From Bradyrhizobium sp. 186 (GTDB lineage Bacteria > Pseudomonadota > Alphaproteobacteria > Rhizobiales > Xanthobacteraceae), in NCBI RefSeq assembly GCF_023101685.1, contig NZ_CP082164.1:1240001-1304000 (forward strand): a DNA stretch of 64,000 nt, in the 5' to 3' direction. The number at the start of each line of letters is the position of its first letter. The stretch's first letter is position 1. Below, one piece after another: positions 1-9,238 of this stretch. The position numbers and the translations under genes were made by a program. The notes under the pieces are model-generated. The model saw nothing but the letters and a program-made list of their open reading frames with translations. It did no database searches and had not been told where the DNA came from.

Positions 1-2591
1 TCCGGCGCCGTGCCGGCAAAGTGCAGCCGCGCTTCTAGCTTCATTCGCGCGACATGTGCGTCCAGCCGCTGCTTGGCCTCCTGGTCGATCACCGGCCCGA
101 CATGAGTTGCGACGTTGGTGGGATCGCCCATCCTCAATTCGCGCGCCGCGCCCGCGATCATCTCGATCATGCGGTCGGCGACGTCCTCCTGCACGAACAG
201 CAGACGCAGCGCCGAGCAGCGCTGGCCGGCAGAGCGAAACGCCGATGTCACGACGTCGTCGGCGACCTGTTCGGGCAGTGCGGTTGCATCCGCGATCATG
301 GCATTGATGCCGCCGGTCTCCGCGATCAGCGGCACGATCGGCCCGTCCTTGGCGGCAAGCGTCCGGTTGATCGCGCGGGCGACCTCGGTCGAGCCGGTGA
401 AGACGACCCCGGCGACGTGGGGATGCGCCGTCAGCGCCGCGCCGATGCGTCCGTCGCCGATGACCAAATGCAACACGCTTGCGGGAATGCCGGCCTCGTG
501 CAGCAGCCGCACGGCTTCGCGCGCGATGCCCGGGGTCTGTTCGGCTGGCTTTGCCACCACGCTATTGCCGGCCATCAGCGCCGCCGTGACCTGGCCGAGG
601 AAGATCGCGAGCGGAAAATTCCAGGGCGAGATCGCCACGAACACACCGCGGCCGCGCATGGCGAGTGCGTTGCTTTCGCCGGTCGGACCTGGCATCGCCG
701 CCTCGTTGCCGAATAGTTTTCGGCCCTGCGCGGCATAGTAGCGGCAGAAGTCGGCGGCCTCACGCAACTCCGACAGCGCATCGTCGAGCGTCTTGCCGCC
801 CTCGTGCTGCAACAGCGCGATGAAATGGGCGCTGCGGCTCTCCAACAGATGCGCGGCCTGCTCCAGCGCCGCGGCGCGTGTGGCTGCCGGCGTCCGGCTC
901 CAGGCTGCAAAGCCCGCGCGTGCTGCTGCGACCGCCGCGTTGGCCTGATCGGGCGTTGCGTTGGCAACCGGCTTGAGATCAGGCGTCTCGGCGTTGACGT
1001 GGGTCAGCAGACGGTCGAGCGCGGCACGCTCGCCGAACTCAATGCCACCTGAATTGCGCCGCTCCGGGGCAAAGAGATCGCATGGCAGCGGAATTTTCGC
1101 GTGATGCGCCTGATCAGGCCGCACGATCAGATCGGCCGGGCGCTTCAGCAGCGCCGAAACCGGCACGCGGTAATCTGCAGCCTGCGCCACGAAGGACGAA
1201 TTGGCGCCGTTCTCGAGCAGCCGCCGCACCAGATAGGCGAGCAGGTCGCGATGACTGCCGACCGGCGCATAGGTGCGGTAGGCGATCTCGGGGTGATCCT
1301 TCGCAAGCTGCTCGTAGAGCGCTTCGCCCATGCCATGCAGACGCTGAAACTCGAAACCGCCGCTCTCGCCGGCAAGCTCCAGCACGGTCGCCACCGTCAG
1401 CGCATTGTGGGTGGCGAATTGCGGGAAGATGCGCGGCCGCAAGGCAAGAAGCTTCGAGGCGCAGGCGACGTAGTTGAGATCCGTCATCGCCTTGCGCGTG
1501 AACACGGGATAGCCGTCCAGCCCGCGTTCCTGCGCGCGCTTGATCTCGGTGTCCCAATAGGCGCCCTTGACCAGCCGCACCATCAGCTTGCGATCGTGGG
1601 CACGGGCCAGCGCATCGACATGGTCGATCACCGCGCTGGCGCGCTTCTGATAGGCTTGGATCGCGAGCCCAAATCCGTCCCAGCCCGCAAGCGAAGGATC
1701 GGCGAGTGTTGCCGCGATGACGTCGAGCGACAGCTCCAGCCGGTCGGCCTCCTCGGCATCGACGGTGAAGTTCAGGTCATAGGCCTTGGCGCGCTGGGCA
1801 AGATCGAGCAGTTGCGGCACCAGTTCGCGCATCACACGCTCGTGGCTGATGGCCTCGAAGCGCGGATGCAACGCCGAGAGTTTGACGGAGATGCCGGGGC
1901 GGTCGGGCAGGGGATGGCTGCCAGCCGCCTTGCCAATGGTTTCGATTGCGCTGGCATAGGCGTCGAAATAGCGCCTCGCGTCCGCGGCCGTGCGCGCGCC
2001 CTCGCCGAGCATGTCGAAGGAGTAGCGCGGCTTCAGGCCGGAGCGCGGCCGGCCCCGCTCCAGCGCCTGTCCGATGGTCTCGCCGAGCACGAAATGATTG
2101 CCCATCAGCCGCATTGCCTGGCGCGTGGCCGTGCGCACTGCTGGCGCCCCTAACCGCTTCACCAGCCGGCCGATGGTGCCGTCGGGCGTCTCGCCGGGCT
2201 GGATCACCCGCGCCGACAGGCCGAGCGCCCAGGCCGAGGCGTTGACGAGGAAAGCCGTGGACTTGGTCTCGTGATGGATGAAATCGCCTTCGCCGAGCTT
2301 GTCCTCGATGAACTGGTCGGCGGTCCGCGCGTCGGGCACGCGCAGCAGCGCCTCGGCCAATACCATCAGCGCCAGCCCTTCCTTGGTGGAGAGCGCGAAC
2401 TCCCGCAGCATGTCCTCGACCCCGCCAAGGCGGTCGTCGCGCTTGCGGATCGCCTCGATCAGCCGCGTCGCGGTGCGGTCGATCCGCGCCTCCTGTGGTG
2501 GGCTCAGATGTGCAGCGGGCAGAAGGCGAGCGGCGATCTCGGCATCATCGGGCGCGTAAGGGGCGGTGAAAGAAGGCGGGATGTTCGACAT
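1..2591 (-). CDS. putA: Bifunctional proline dehydrogenase / L-glutamate gamma-semialdehyde dehydrogenase PutA (3' end outside window)
   Basis: PutA oxidises proline to pyrroline-5-carboxylate with FAD and then to glutamate with NAD+. About 863 codons are visible; the C-terminus lies beyond the left edge. The frame starts at an ATG on the minus strand at 2591 (MSNIPPSFTAPYAP). A proline dehydrogenase region (for example KLSALHPRFEAISHERVMRE) comes first, followed by an aldehyde dehydrogenase region with the substrate-loop SPWNFPLAIF, the VVFTGSTEVA motif and the catalytic cysteine in FRSAGQRCSALRLL. There is no N-terminal ribbon-helix-helix DNA-binding domain, so this is the non-autoregulating type. 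A divergent Lrp-family gene next door fits the usual external activator. Identification is firm. Confidence 0.96.
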   Translation of the reverse strand, partial: MSNIPPSFTAPYAPDDAEIAARLLPAAHLSPPQEARIDRTATRLIEAIRKRDDRLGGVEDMLREFALSTKEGLALMVLAEALLRVPDARTADQFIEDKLGEGDFIHHETKSTAFLVNASAWALGLSARVIQPGETPDGTIGRLVKRLGAPAVRTATRQAMRLMGNHFVLGETIGQALERGRPRSGLKPRYSFDMLGEGARTAADARRYFDAYASAIETIGKAAGSHPLPDRPGISVKLSALHPRFEAISHERVMRELVPQLLDLAQRAKAYDLNFTVDAEEADRLELSLDVIAATLADPSLAGWDGFGLAIQAYQKRASAVIDHVDALARAHDRKLMVRLVKGAYWDTEIKRAQERGLDGYPVFTRKAMTDLNYVACASKLLALRPRIFPQFATHNALTVATVLELAGESGGFEFQRLHGMGEALYEQLAKDHPEIAYRTYAPVGSHRDLLAYLVRRLLENGANSSFVAQAADYRVPVSALLKRPADLIVRPDQAHHAKIPLPCDLFAPERRNSGGIEFGERAALDRLLTHVNAETPDLKPVANATPDQANAAVAAARAGFAAWSRTPAATRAAALEQAAHLLESRSAHFIALLQHEGGKTLDDALSELREAADFCRYYAAQGRKLFGNEAAMPGPTGESNALAMRGRGVFVAISPWNFPLAIFLGQVTAALMAGNSVVAKPAEQTPGIAREAVRLLHEAGIPASVLHLVIGDGRIGAALTAHPHVAGVVFTGSTEVARAINRTLAAKDGPIVPLIAETGGINAMIADATALPEQVADDVVTSAFRSAGQRCSALRLLFVQEDVADRMIEMIAGAARELRMGDPTNVATHVGPVIDQEAKQRLDAHVARMKLEARLHFAGTAP

Positions 2592-2705
2592 GGCGTGTCC
2601 TATTGCTCGCCCTCAAGATAATTCCCGCTGCGCCGTTGTTCGATAGACAAATTAGCGAGTTAGCCTTAGAAAATGAAGATAAACTCGGAATATGCCTTGG
2701 TTATT

Positions 2706-3167
2706 ATGGAATTAGATCGAATAGACCGGAAAATCCTCTCGATCCTGCAAGAGGATGGGCGAATCTCCAATGTCGAGCTCGCCGAGCGCATCGGGCTGTC
2801 GCCGACCTCGATCGGCGAGCGACTGAAGCGGTTGCAGCGTGAGGGCTTTGTCGAAGGTTATGGCGCGAGGCTCAATCCGCACCGGCTCGGCCTCGGACTT
2901 CTGGTGTTCGTCGAGGTGCTGCTCGACAAGACCACGCCGGACAATTTCGAACGCTTCGCGCGCGCCGTGAAACTCGCCCCTGAAGTGTTGGAGTGTCACA
3001 TGGTTGCCGGCGGCTTCGACTATCTTGTGAAGGCGCGGCTGGCAGACATGACCGCGTATCGGCGTTTCCTCGGCGAGAGCTTGCTGTCGATGCCGGGCGT
3101 GCGCGAGACGCGAACCTACGCGGTGATGGAGGAGATCAAGCGCGACGCACCGTTGCCGGTGGGCTGA
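2706..3167 (+). CDS. putR: Lrp/AsnC-family regulator, probable proline-responsive activator of putA
   Basis: A 153-residue Lrp/AsnC protein. An N-terminal helix-turn-helix (RIDRKILSILQEDGRISNVE, then LSPTSIGERLKRL) is followed by the RAM ligand-binding domain with the family pattern VECHMVAGGFDYLVKARL-like near residue 105. It is divergent from putA with about 110 bp between them, the arrangement in which Lrp-type PutR proteins activate putA in response to proline. The family normally begins a few residues before the LDxxDRKIL pattern, so the ATG at 2706 was chosen; an in-frame ATG at 2673 would add 11 residues. The regulatory target is inferred from position. Confidence 0.88.
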   Translation: MELDRIDRKILSILQEDGRISNVELAERIGLSPTSIGERLKRLQREGFVEGYGARLNPHRLGLGLLVFVEVLLDKTTPDNFERFARAVKLAPEVLECHMVAGGFDYLVKARLADMTAYRRFLGESLLSMPGVRETRTYAVMEEIKRDAPLPVG

Positions 3168-3340
3168 GAAGTGCCGTCGCGATTGTCATTGCTGAGGCGT
3201 TGAACGAGCGGCCTTCGCGGGCAAAAATAGCTATCCGTGCGCAAACGCAACGCCTGTCGTCGAATGCACTGGCCGTCATCTGAAATTTTCTTGGCCCAAC
3301 TCCCGGACCAGATCCGGGAGGCAGCTAAACGCCGGCGGGC

Positions 3341-3541
3341 TTAAAGCTTGAGGTTCTCTGCGGACGTCTTGCCCCGGTTTGCGATCTCTTCATATTCCAC
3401 CGACTGTCCTTCGTTCAGGGACGACAGTCCGGCTTTCTGCACTGCCGAGATATGCACGAACACATCCTTGCCTCCCGACGCGGGCTGGATAAATCCATAA
3501 CCCTTCGTCGGATTGAACCACTTGACCGTACCTTTAGCCAT
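3341..3541 (-). CDS. cspA: Cold-shock domain protein (CspA family)
   Basis: A 66-residue single OB-fold RNA/DNA chaperone. It has both nucleic-acid-binding motifs, KGYGFIQP (RNP1) and DVFVHISAV (RNP2), after the standard start [10 protein letters not shown]. The frame stays open upstream to 3595, but the MAKG start at 3541 matches the family exactly. It is convergent with the Lrp gene. A short inverted repeat (ctcccgga ... tccgggag, 3300-3320) lies just past its stop and may form a hairpin, although no T-run follows it. A second family member lies at 51166. Confidence 0.95.
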   Translation of the reverse strand: MAKGTVKWFNPTKGYGFIQPASGGKDVFVHISAVQKAGLSSLNEGQSVEYEEIANRGKTSAENLKL

Positions 3542-3749
3542 CACGACTTCTCCGCGGGTCTTCCTCCGAGATCTCGAACCGCCAGTCCCCGCCAACCGGC
3601 CGGTTCGGTCCTAACAGGATACGCGGAATGTGGCAGGCTTGGTAGCTCAAACCATATCGGCATTCCGCGGAAAACAGCTCAACTTCGCGGCGTTCTTGCC
3701 GGATTTGCCCGTTTCGCGGTCAATCGGCACGAACGCGCGCAGCGACTTG

Positions 3750-4058
3750 TTAATAAGTCGCGGCCAGATAGTCGACGATCTTGCCGACGTCGGCATCATC
3801 GATCGGCGCGCCGTAGACCTTGATCATCTTGGTCACCTCGGCTTGCCAGAACTCCTTCCTGTTCTTCATCGGCGGCTGCGTGTTGATGTAGTCGGCCGAA
3901 TGGCAGGCGCTGCAATTGCCCTGCACGACCTCGAGATTAGGCCCCGGCTTGAATGCGGCGACCTCGTCCGGAAGCTGGTAGTTGACGGGCGCCGCGGTCA
4001 CAGAGCCGAAGCCGGCGGCGAGCACGATGGCGAGGAGAGCGGTCCGTTGCATGATCAT
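3750..4058 (-). CDS. sorB: c-type cytochrome subunit of sulfite dehydrogenase (SorB-like)
   Basis: A 102-residue exported monohaem cytochrome c. A signal peptide (MIMQRTALLAIVLAAGFGSVTAA-like, cleavage after about residue 23) precedes the haem-binding motif CSACH, and a methionine in QPPMKNRKEFW is a plausible axial ligand. It begins 5 bp after the stop of the upstream molybdenum enzyme, so the two are almost certainly co-transcribed and co-translated. SorB cytochromes take electrons from SorA in the periplasm. A second ATG at 4052 is an alternative start. The pairing supports the sor assignment. Confidence 0.85.
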   Translation of the reverse strand: MIMQRTALLAIVLAAGFGSVTAAPVNYQLPDEVAAFKPGPNLEVVQGNCSACHSADYINTQPPMKNRKEFWQAEVTKMIKVYGAPIDDADVGKIVDYLAATY

Positions 4059-4063
4059 CCTCC

Positions 4064-5263
4064 TCAGGCCACCGTCACGCGGACGGTTTCGACGATGTTG
4101 CGCAAATAACCCGCCGGGTTCCAGCGCGGCGTATCCGGCTGCGTTTCGCCGCCATTGCTGGTGGCGCGCACCTTGAGCTCGTAGGCACCGGCTGCGAGCT
4201 TCACCGGCAGCTTCCATTCGCGGAATGAGTATTTGCCAAGATCCTTGCCGAGCTTCGCGCTGGTCCAGGTCTTGCCGCCGTCGGTGGACACAGCGACCTC
4301 CTTGATGCCCTTGCCGCCGTCGAAGGCGATGCCGCGCAGCGTTGTGCCTCCGGCCTTCAGCTTCGACCCGTCGGGGACGCTGGTGATGAAGGAGCGGATG
4401 GTGAAGCGGTTGATCGGGATGGTCGCCTTCGGCGCGGTGCCGGGCTCGACCGCATTGTTCGGCGTGTCCGGAATGCGATAGGCCGACTTCATCCAGAAGC
4501 CGTCATACACGCTGTCGATGACGGTGATCTCGTTGAGGTGCTTGACCCAGTAGGTGCCGTAATAACCGGGCACGATCAGGCGCAGCGGGAAGCCGTTGAG
4601 GAACGGCAGGTCCTCGCCGTTCATGCCATAGGCCAGCATCACCTCGCCGTCGGCGGCGTGATCGAGGTCGAGCGCCTTGACGAAATCAGGCGTCTTGTCG
4701 CTGACCGGGCCGTCCATGCCGTTGAAGGTGACCTGCTTGGCACCGGCCTGCACGCCCGCCATTTCGAGCACGGTCTTCAGCGGCACGCCGCGCCAGCGCG
4801 CATTGCCCATCGCGCCGTTGGCGAGCTGGCCGCCGGCGACGCGCGGCTCGAAGAAGCCGCGGCTGTTGCCGGAGCATTGGTTGACGGCGACGATCTCCGT
4901 CGCCTTCATTTTCCTGATGTCCTTCAGCGACAGCTTGAGCGGCTTGTCGACCTTGCCCTTGACCTCGAGCGTGAACTTGTCGGGATCGAGACTGTAGGGC
5001 AGGTCCGACAGGTGATAGCGGACGAAGAACGCATTGTTGGGCGTGATCGGTCCGTCGTTGAACACCGCAAACGGCGTCTCGAGCTGCGGCGGCCGGCTGG
5101 TCAGACCGATCAACGGCCGCTTCTGCGGATATTTCACCAGCGGCCGTTCGCCATTGACGAAGGGCAGGGTGACGGTGTCCACGGCCAGCGCCTTGGTTGA
5201 GTTCAGTGTGGCCGCGATAGCAGCAAGTCCCGCTCCTTTGAGCAGGTCGCGTCTGTCAAACAT
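4064..5263 (-). CDS. sorA: Molybdopterin sulfite dehydrogenase catalytic subunit (SorA-like), Tat-exported
   Basis: A 399-residue sulfite oxidase family protein that oxidises sulfite to sulfate in the periplasm. The N-terminus MFDRRDLLKGAGLAAIAAT is a twin-arginine signal. The molybdenum-ligating cysteine is in AVNQCSGNSRGFFEP, and a C-terminal Mo-co dimerisation domain contains DGGKGIKEVAVSTDGGKTW. The ATG at 5263 has a strong ribosome-binding site (GGGAGGAG, about 5 bp upstream), whereas the frame upstream of it lacks one. The neighbouring cytochrome c gene completes a SorAB pair. Electrons would pass to the respiratory chain through cytochrome c. Confidence 0.92.
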   Translation of the reverse strand: MFDRRDLLKGAGLAAIAATLNSTKALAVDTVTLPFVNGERPLVKYPQKRPLIGLTSRPPQLETPFAVFNDGPITPNNAFFVRYHLSDLPYSLDPDKFTLEVKGKVDKPLKLSLKDIRKMKATEIVAVNQCSGNSRGFFEPRVAGGQLANGAMGNARWRGVPLKTVLEMAGVQAGAKQVTFNGMDGPVSDKTPDFVKALDLDHAADGEVMLAYGMNGEDLPFLNGFPLRLIVPGYYGTYWVKHLNEITVIDSVYDGFWMKSAYRIPDTPNNAVEPGTAPKATIPINRFTIRSFITSVPDGSKLKAGGTTLRGIAFDGGKGIKEVAVSTDGGKTWTSAKLGKDLGKYSFREWKLPVKLAAGAYELKVRATSNGGETQPDTPRWNPAGYLRNIVETVRVTVA

Positions 5264-5398
5264 TTGGTCTCCTCCCGGAGCTTTTCGTTGAGTCGCGGTC
5301 ATCACCGCAGACCCACGCTCATCTGTCGCGTCGAACGGAGCGAAGTCAATTCGTGCTTTCGCAGCAGGCCCATGCCGCTGCGCTGCAACAACGCGGTG

Positions 5399-7135
5399 TT
5401 ACGCCGCGACGCGCTCGCTGCCGTCGACGAGCGCCGACAATTGCCGGGTATCCGCGACGACGCGCACGACCATGGGCTCGTCACGGCCGCGGATCGCGAC
5501 TTCCTGCTGCGGCAAGGCATCGTCGCGCAGGCCGGCGCCGCGGCGGACCTCTTCGGAGACGATCGCCTCGCAGGCGAGCGTCTTGGTCATGTCCTGGAGG
5601 CGCGCGGCCACGTTGACGGCGTCGCCCAGCGCAGTGAAGACGATGTGATCGCGATAGCCGATGTCGCCGATGATGACCTCGCCGCCGTGGATGCCGATGC
5701 CGAAGCGGATCGGCTGGCGCAAATCGTGGCTCAGCAATTGATTCAACTCGTCGATATGCACGGCGATGCCCGCGGCGGCCTTCAGCGCCTGCCGGCAGGC
5801 GGTCTGGGAATCGGCCGTGAGCCCGAACAGCGCCAGCATGCCGTCGCCGACGAACTGGTTCGGCTGGCCGCCATTCTCGATCACGGCCTGCGAGACCGCG
5901 CCGAGGAAACGATTGACGATGAAGACCGTGTCGAACGGCAGCCGTTTCTCGGCGAGCTGCGTCGAGCCGCGCATGTCCACGAATAGGCTGACGAGATAGC
6001 GCTCCTGGCCGATCCTCGCCGGCGTCGAGGCGTGCAGGTTCGCCGACAATGTTTGCGGCATGAAGAGCTGGAAGAACGACAGGTCGGAGGTCGGCCGCAA
6101 CTGGCAGGCAAGGCGGATCGACGGATCGGCGGTACCGACGCGCGTGAGGACGAAAGCCTCGCGCTGCGACGGCTCGGGCAAAACGGCATGGTCGCCGATG
6201 ATGCGGATGCGGCAGGTCGAGCAGCGGGCGCGCCCGCCGCAGACGCTGGCGTGCGGCAAATTGTGGCGCAGGCTTGCTTCCAGCACGGAGAGGCCCTTGG
6301 GGACGCGCACCGTCTTGCCGTTGCCGTAGGACAGCGCGATCATGCCGCCGCGTCGCTCGCGATAGGCCCGTACGCCGCGCGCGAGCAGCGCCAGCCCGAG
6401 CAGGCCGACATAGCCGCCGGTAAGGCCGCCGGTGATACGGTCGAGCGTGTTGGCCTCCGCGACCGAGCCGAGCTGGCGCCGGGTGAGATTGTGCGTGCGC
6501 CACTCCCCATCGTCGCTATCGGCGGCAACGCTGCGTCCGCCCTGATAGATGCCGAGCAGCGCCAGCGTTGGGATCAGCACGGCGGCCGCGAGCAGATAAG
6601 GCGCGGCCCGCGTGAAGAACGGCTTCAGGCGGAGCCAGAAATAGATTCCGATGCAGCCGTGCACCCAGGCGATCACGAGCAGGATCGTCATCTGCCAGAG
6701 CCGGCCGGGCGATGCGACGAAGAACAGATAGAGCTCCTGCGGGTAGAGCTTTTCGTGTCCATACAAGGTCTGGCCGAGCCGCACACCGATCACATGCGCC
6801 ATGACGAGGGCAGGGATGCTCAATCCCAGCACGAGTTGCAGCGGCTCCACCGTCTTCCAGCGGAACTGCCGGCGCTGATAGAGCGCGTACACGCCGAGCC
6901 CCATATGAGTCAGTGCCGCCGTGTAGAACATGATCGCGACCGGCAGGAACTGCCAGAACGTCGTGTGATAGTAGACGCCGGCCTCCATTGCATCGACCGA
7001 GATGTTGCCGAGCGCATGGTTGAGGAAATGGCTGACCACATAGGCGAACAGGATGACGCCGCAGACCAGCCGCACCTGTCGTGCGCCGATGCCGCGGAAA
7101 AGTTCGGACGATCGTGATGAAATGGTGGCGGCCAT
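5399..7135 (-). CDS. Membrane-bound class III adenylate/guanylate cyclase with 2Fe-2S ferredoxin domain
   Basis: A 578-residue three-part protein. Residues about 20-250 form roughly six membrane helices, several carrying histidines placed like haem ligands (VVSHFLNHALG, THMGLG, VMAHVIG, WVHGCIG). Residues about 265-350 are a plant-type 2Fe-2S ferredoxin domain with SVCGGRARCSTCRI and a fourth cysteine in RLACQLRP. From about residue 380 comes a class III cyclase domain with metal-binding aspartates in SLFVDMRGST and QFVGDGMLALFG and the transition-state motif GDAVNVAARL. The ferredoxin and putative haem sites suggest cyclic-nucleotide synthesis gated by redox state; that is inference. It lies downstream of a sulfite dehydrogenase on the same strand but about 135 bp separates them in reverse order. 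Confidence 0.88.
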   Translation of the reverse strand: MAATISSRSSELFRGIGARQVRLVCGVILFAYVVSHFLNHALGNISVDAMEAGVYYHTTFWQFLPVAIMFYTAALTHMGLGVYALYQRRQFRWKTVEPLQLVLGLSIPALVMAHVIGVRLGQTLYGHEKLYPQELYLFFVASPGRLWQMTILLVIAWVHGCIGIYFWLRLKPFFTRAAPYLLAAAVLIPTLALLGIYQGGRSVAADSDDGEWRTHNLTRRQLGSVAEANTLDRITGGLTGGYVGLLGLALLARGVRAYRERRGGMIALSYGNGKTVRVPKGLSVLEASLRHNLPHASVCGGRARCSTCRIRIIGDHAVLPEPSQREAFVLTRVGTADPSIRLACQLRPTSDLSFFQLFMPQTLSANLHASTPARIGQERYLVSLFVDMRGSTQLAEKRLPFDTVFIVNRFLGAVSQAVIENGGQPNQFVGDGMLALFGLTADSQTACRQALKAAAGIAVHIDELNQLLSHDLRQPIRFGIGIHGGEVIIGDIGYRDHIVFTALGDAVNVAARLQDMTKTLACEAIVSEEVRRGAGLRDDALPQQEVAIRGRDEPMVVRVVADTRQLSALVDGSERVAA

Positions 7136-7230
7136 GATTCGGTTGTATCAGTTCATGAAGGAGAACAGCCAGCGGAGAGTTTAATTCCCGCGGCGGCCGG
7201 CTTCCAGGATCACATACGCGGCAAGTGGAG

Positions 7231-7386
7231 GCGTACTCCACTGTCGTCCCGGACAAGCGAACGAAGTGAGTGCCGATCCGGGACCCAGAGAGTAGTTTGG
7301 CGAAGATTCGTAACCGCGATCCCGCGCCATAACTTCTTCCTGGGGTTGGGTCCCGGGTCTGCGCTTCGCTTGCCCGGGACGACAGC
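7231..7386. repeat. Intergenic palindromic repeat (gtcgtcccgg... family)
   Basis: The gap between the cyclase start and the glycosyltransferase holds a long imperfect inverted repeat. Its outer arms read tgtcgtcccggacaagcga and, inverted, cgcttgcccgggacgacag, with inner arms around gatccgggaccc and gggtcccgggtc. Such dispersed palindromes are common in Bradyrhizobium intergenic DNA. No gene is seen in the gap. Confidence 0.7.
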
Positions 7387-7468
7387 GGAGGAAGAGGCGC
7401 CGCTCCGCTCATTATTGACTCCCCCTCCCAAGTCGGGGAAAAGCGCGCCCGTGACGATTGCTCCCGAC

Positions 7469-9040
7469 ATGACCGTGAAGCCCAACGGCGCCGCGCACCG
7501 GCACCTCGTCATGGCCGCACTGATCATTGCCGCGATGACGGTGCTGCGCATCGTTTACGCCTCTACGATCGAGCTGCGTACCGACGAGGCCTATTACTGG
7601 ACCTGGTCGAAGGAGGCGGCGCTGAGCTTCCTCGATCATCCTCCTGGCATCGCCTGGTTCATCCGCTTCGGCACTGCGATCTTCGGCGACACCACGTTCG
7701 GCGTTCGCTTCGGCGGCATCGTCGCGATGCTGGTGACGCAGCTCCTGCTCGCCGACATGGTCCGCCGCCTCACCCATGACGCGCGCGCGGTTATGCTTAC
7801 GGTGCTGATGCCGGAGGCCGCGCTCTACTACGGCCTGCTGATGGCCAAGGTCGCGCCCGACGTCGCCATGATCCCGTTTGCGGTGGCGATGATGTGGTCG
7901 CTGGTGCGGCTTGCGCAGAGCGGCGACGGCCGCTGGTGGCTGGCGGCCGGACTGTTCGCTGGCCTCTCGCTCTTGTCGAAATTCACCGCGATCATGTTCG
8001 CACCTGCCGTCGCTGCCTTCTTGCTTGTGCCGGACTGGCGCTGGCGCTCGCTGCGCAGCCCCTATCCTTACCTCGCGGTCGTGGTCGCGATCGTCGTGTT
8101 CTCGCCGGTCCTGATCTGGAACGCACAGCACGATTGGGCTTCGTTCCGCTTTCAGGGCGTGCGCGCCACCGCCAATTACGGCATCTCGCTCCGCACCATC
8201 GGCGATTATATCGGCCTGCAATTCGGGCTGGTCGGCTTCGTGATGTTCCCGGTGGTGCTGTGCGGGCTGGCGATGACGGTGTGGCGCGGCTATCGCACGC
8301 GCGAGCCGGTCGCGATCCTGCTGTCGACCGCGGTGCTGGTGCCATTCCTCTATTTCTTCGCGAAATCGCTGACGCTCAGGGTCGGCGACACCTGGCCGAT
8401 GTTCATGTGGCCGGTCGGCTTCGCCGCGGCCGCGGTCAACCTCGCCACGCTGCCGCGCGAAAACTGGTCGGCGCGGATGATCCGGTCGAGCACCTTCTGG
8501 GTCAACACGGCGATCGTCACAGGGATCGCTTTCGTCGTCATCGTGTTCCTCTATTACGTCGTCGCGCCCTGGAATTTTCTCGGCAAGATGGATCCGATCG
8601 GCGCCGAGGCTGGCTACGATCAGGTCGCAGCGCGCGCGCAGGCTGCGCTCGACGACACCGGGGCGACCTGGATCGCGACCACGGACTACCGCACCTACGC
8701 CATGATGCGCTGGTTGTTCAGGGGGCGCGTGCCGGTGATCGAGATCAACGAGCGCGGCCGCTTCCAGGATTTTCGCGATCCCGGCATGGACAGGATCAAA
8801 GGACATCCCGGTATCTATGTCGGCCGCGAGCCCGACAATCGCACGTCGCTGTGGAATTCCATCCCCGCCAAGCGCGAGCCACTCGCGCAGGTCGAGCGCC
8901 GCTGGCGCGGCCTCGTGATCGACACTTATGCGTTGGAGAAGCTGACCGGCTGGACTCCGGAGCTCTCACCGCCGAAGGACTCGCCGCTGTTCCAGTGGCG
9001 CGTGCTGGCGGGGGAGTTTGAGAGACGAACGTTCGGATAG
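7469..9040 (+). CDS. Glycosyltransferase family 39 (ArnT/PMT-like) integral membrane protein
   Basis: About 523 residues. An N-terminal membrane helix is followed by the GT39 signature in the first periplasmic loop (ELRTDEAYYWTWSKEAALSF, with DHPPG after it), where the aspartate-glutamate pair is catalytic. About ten hydrophobic helices follow, then a soluble C-terminal region. These enzymes move a sugar from a polyprenyl-phosphate donor onto lipid or protein on the outer face of the inner membrane; the acceptor is not evident here. The frame is open from 7346. The ATG at 7469 was chosen, with a GTG at 7451 behind a purine-rich stretch as alternative. Confidence 0.85.
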   Translation: MTVKPNGAAHRHLVMAALIIAAMTVLRIVYASTIELRTDEAYYWTWSKEAALSFLDHPPGIAWFIRFGTAIFGDTTFGVRFGGIVAMLVTQLLLADMVRRLTHDARAVMLTVLMPEAALYYGLLMAKVAPDVAMIPFAVAMMWSLVRLAQSGDGRWWLAAGLFAGLSLLSKFTAIMFAPAVAAFLLVPDWRWRSLRSPYPYLAVVVAIVVFSPVLIWNAQHDWASFRFQGVRATANYGISLRTIGDYIGLQFGLVGFVMFPVVLCGLAMTVWRGYRTREPVAILLSTAVLVPFLYFFAKSLTLRVGDTWPMFMWPVGFAAAAVNLATLPRENWSARMIRSSTFWVNTAIVTGIAFVVIVFLYYVVAPWNFLGKMDPIGAEAGYDQVAARAQAALDDTGATWIATTDYRTYAMMRWLFRGRVPVIEINERGRFQDFRDPGMDRIKGHPGIYVGREPDNRTSLWNSIPAKREPLAQVERRWRGLVIDTYALEKLTGWTPELSPPKDSPLFQWRVLAGEFERRTFG

Positions 9041-9068
9041 TCAGGCAGGCTCGATCTCTTCACTTCTG

Positions 9069-9210
9069 CCCTCGTGGGAGAAGGTGGCGCGAAGCGCCGG
9101 ATGAGGGGTTCTCTCGGAACATGCGGCGCGAGGAATGGCTCGTGGAGAGAGACCCCTCACCCGTCTCGCCGCTACGCGGCGAGCCACCCTCTCCCACAAG
9201 GGGCGAGGGG
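9069..9210. repeat. Palindromic repeat family A, copy 1
   Basis: Inverted repeat with arms ccctcgtgggagaaggtgg and, inverted, ccaccctctcccacaagggg; the inner part contains gcgcgaagcgccggatgagg. The same sequence family recurs at 22425, 28325 and 33438. It fills the gap between the convergent glycosyltransferase and ycjF-like genes, where its hairpin could stop transcription from both sides. Confidence 0.85.
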
Positions 9211-9238
9211 GCAGCGTCCGTGTGGCGCGAATAGCACG

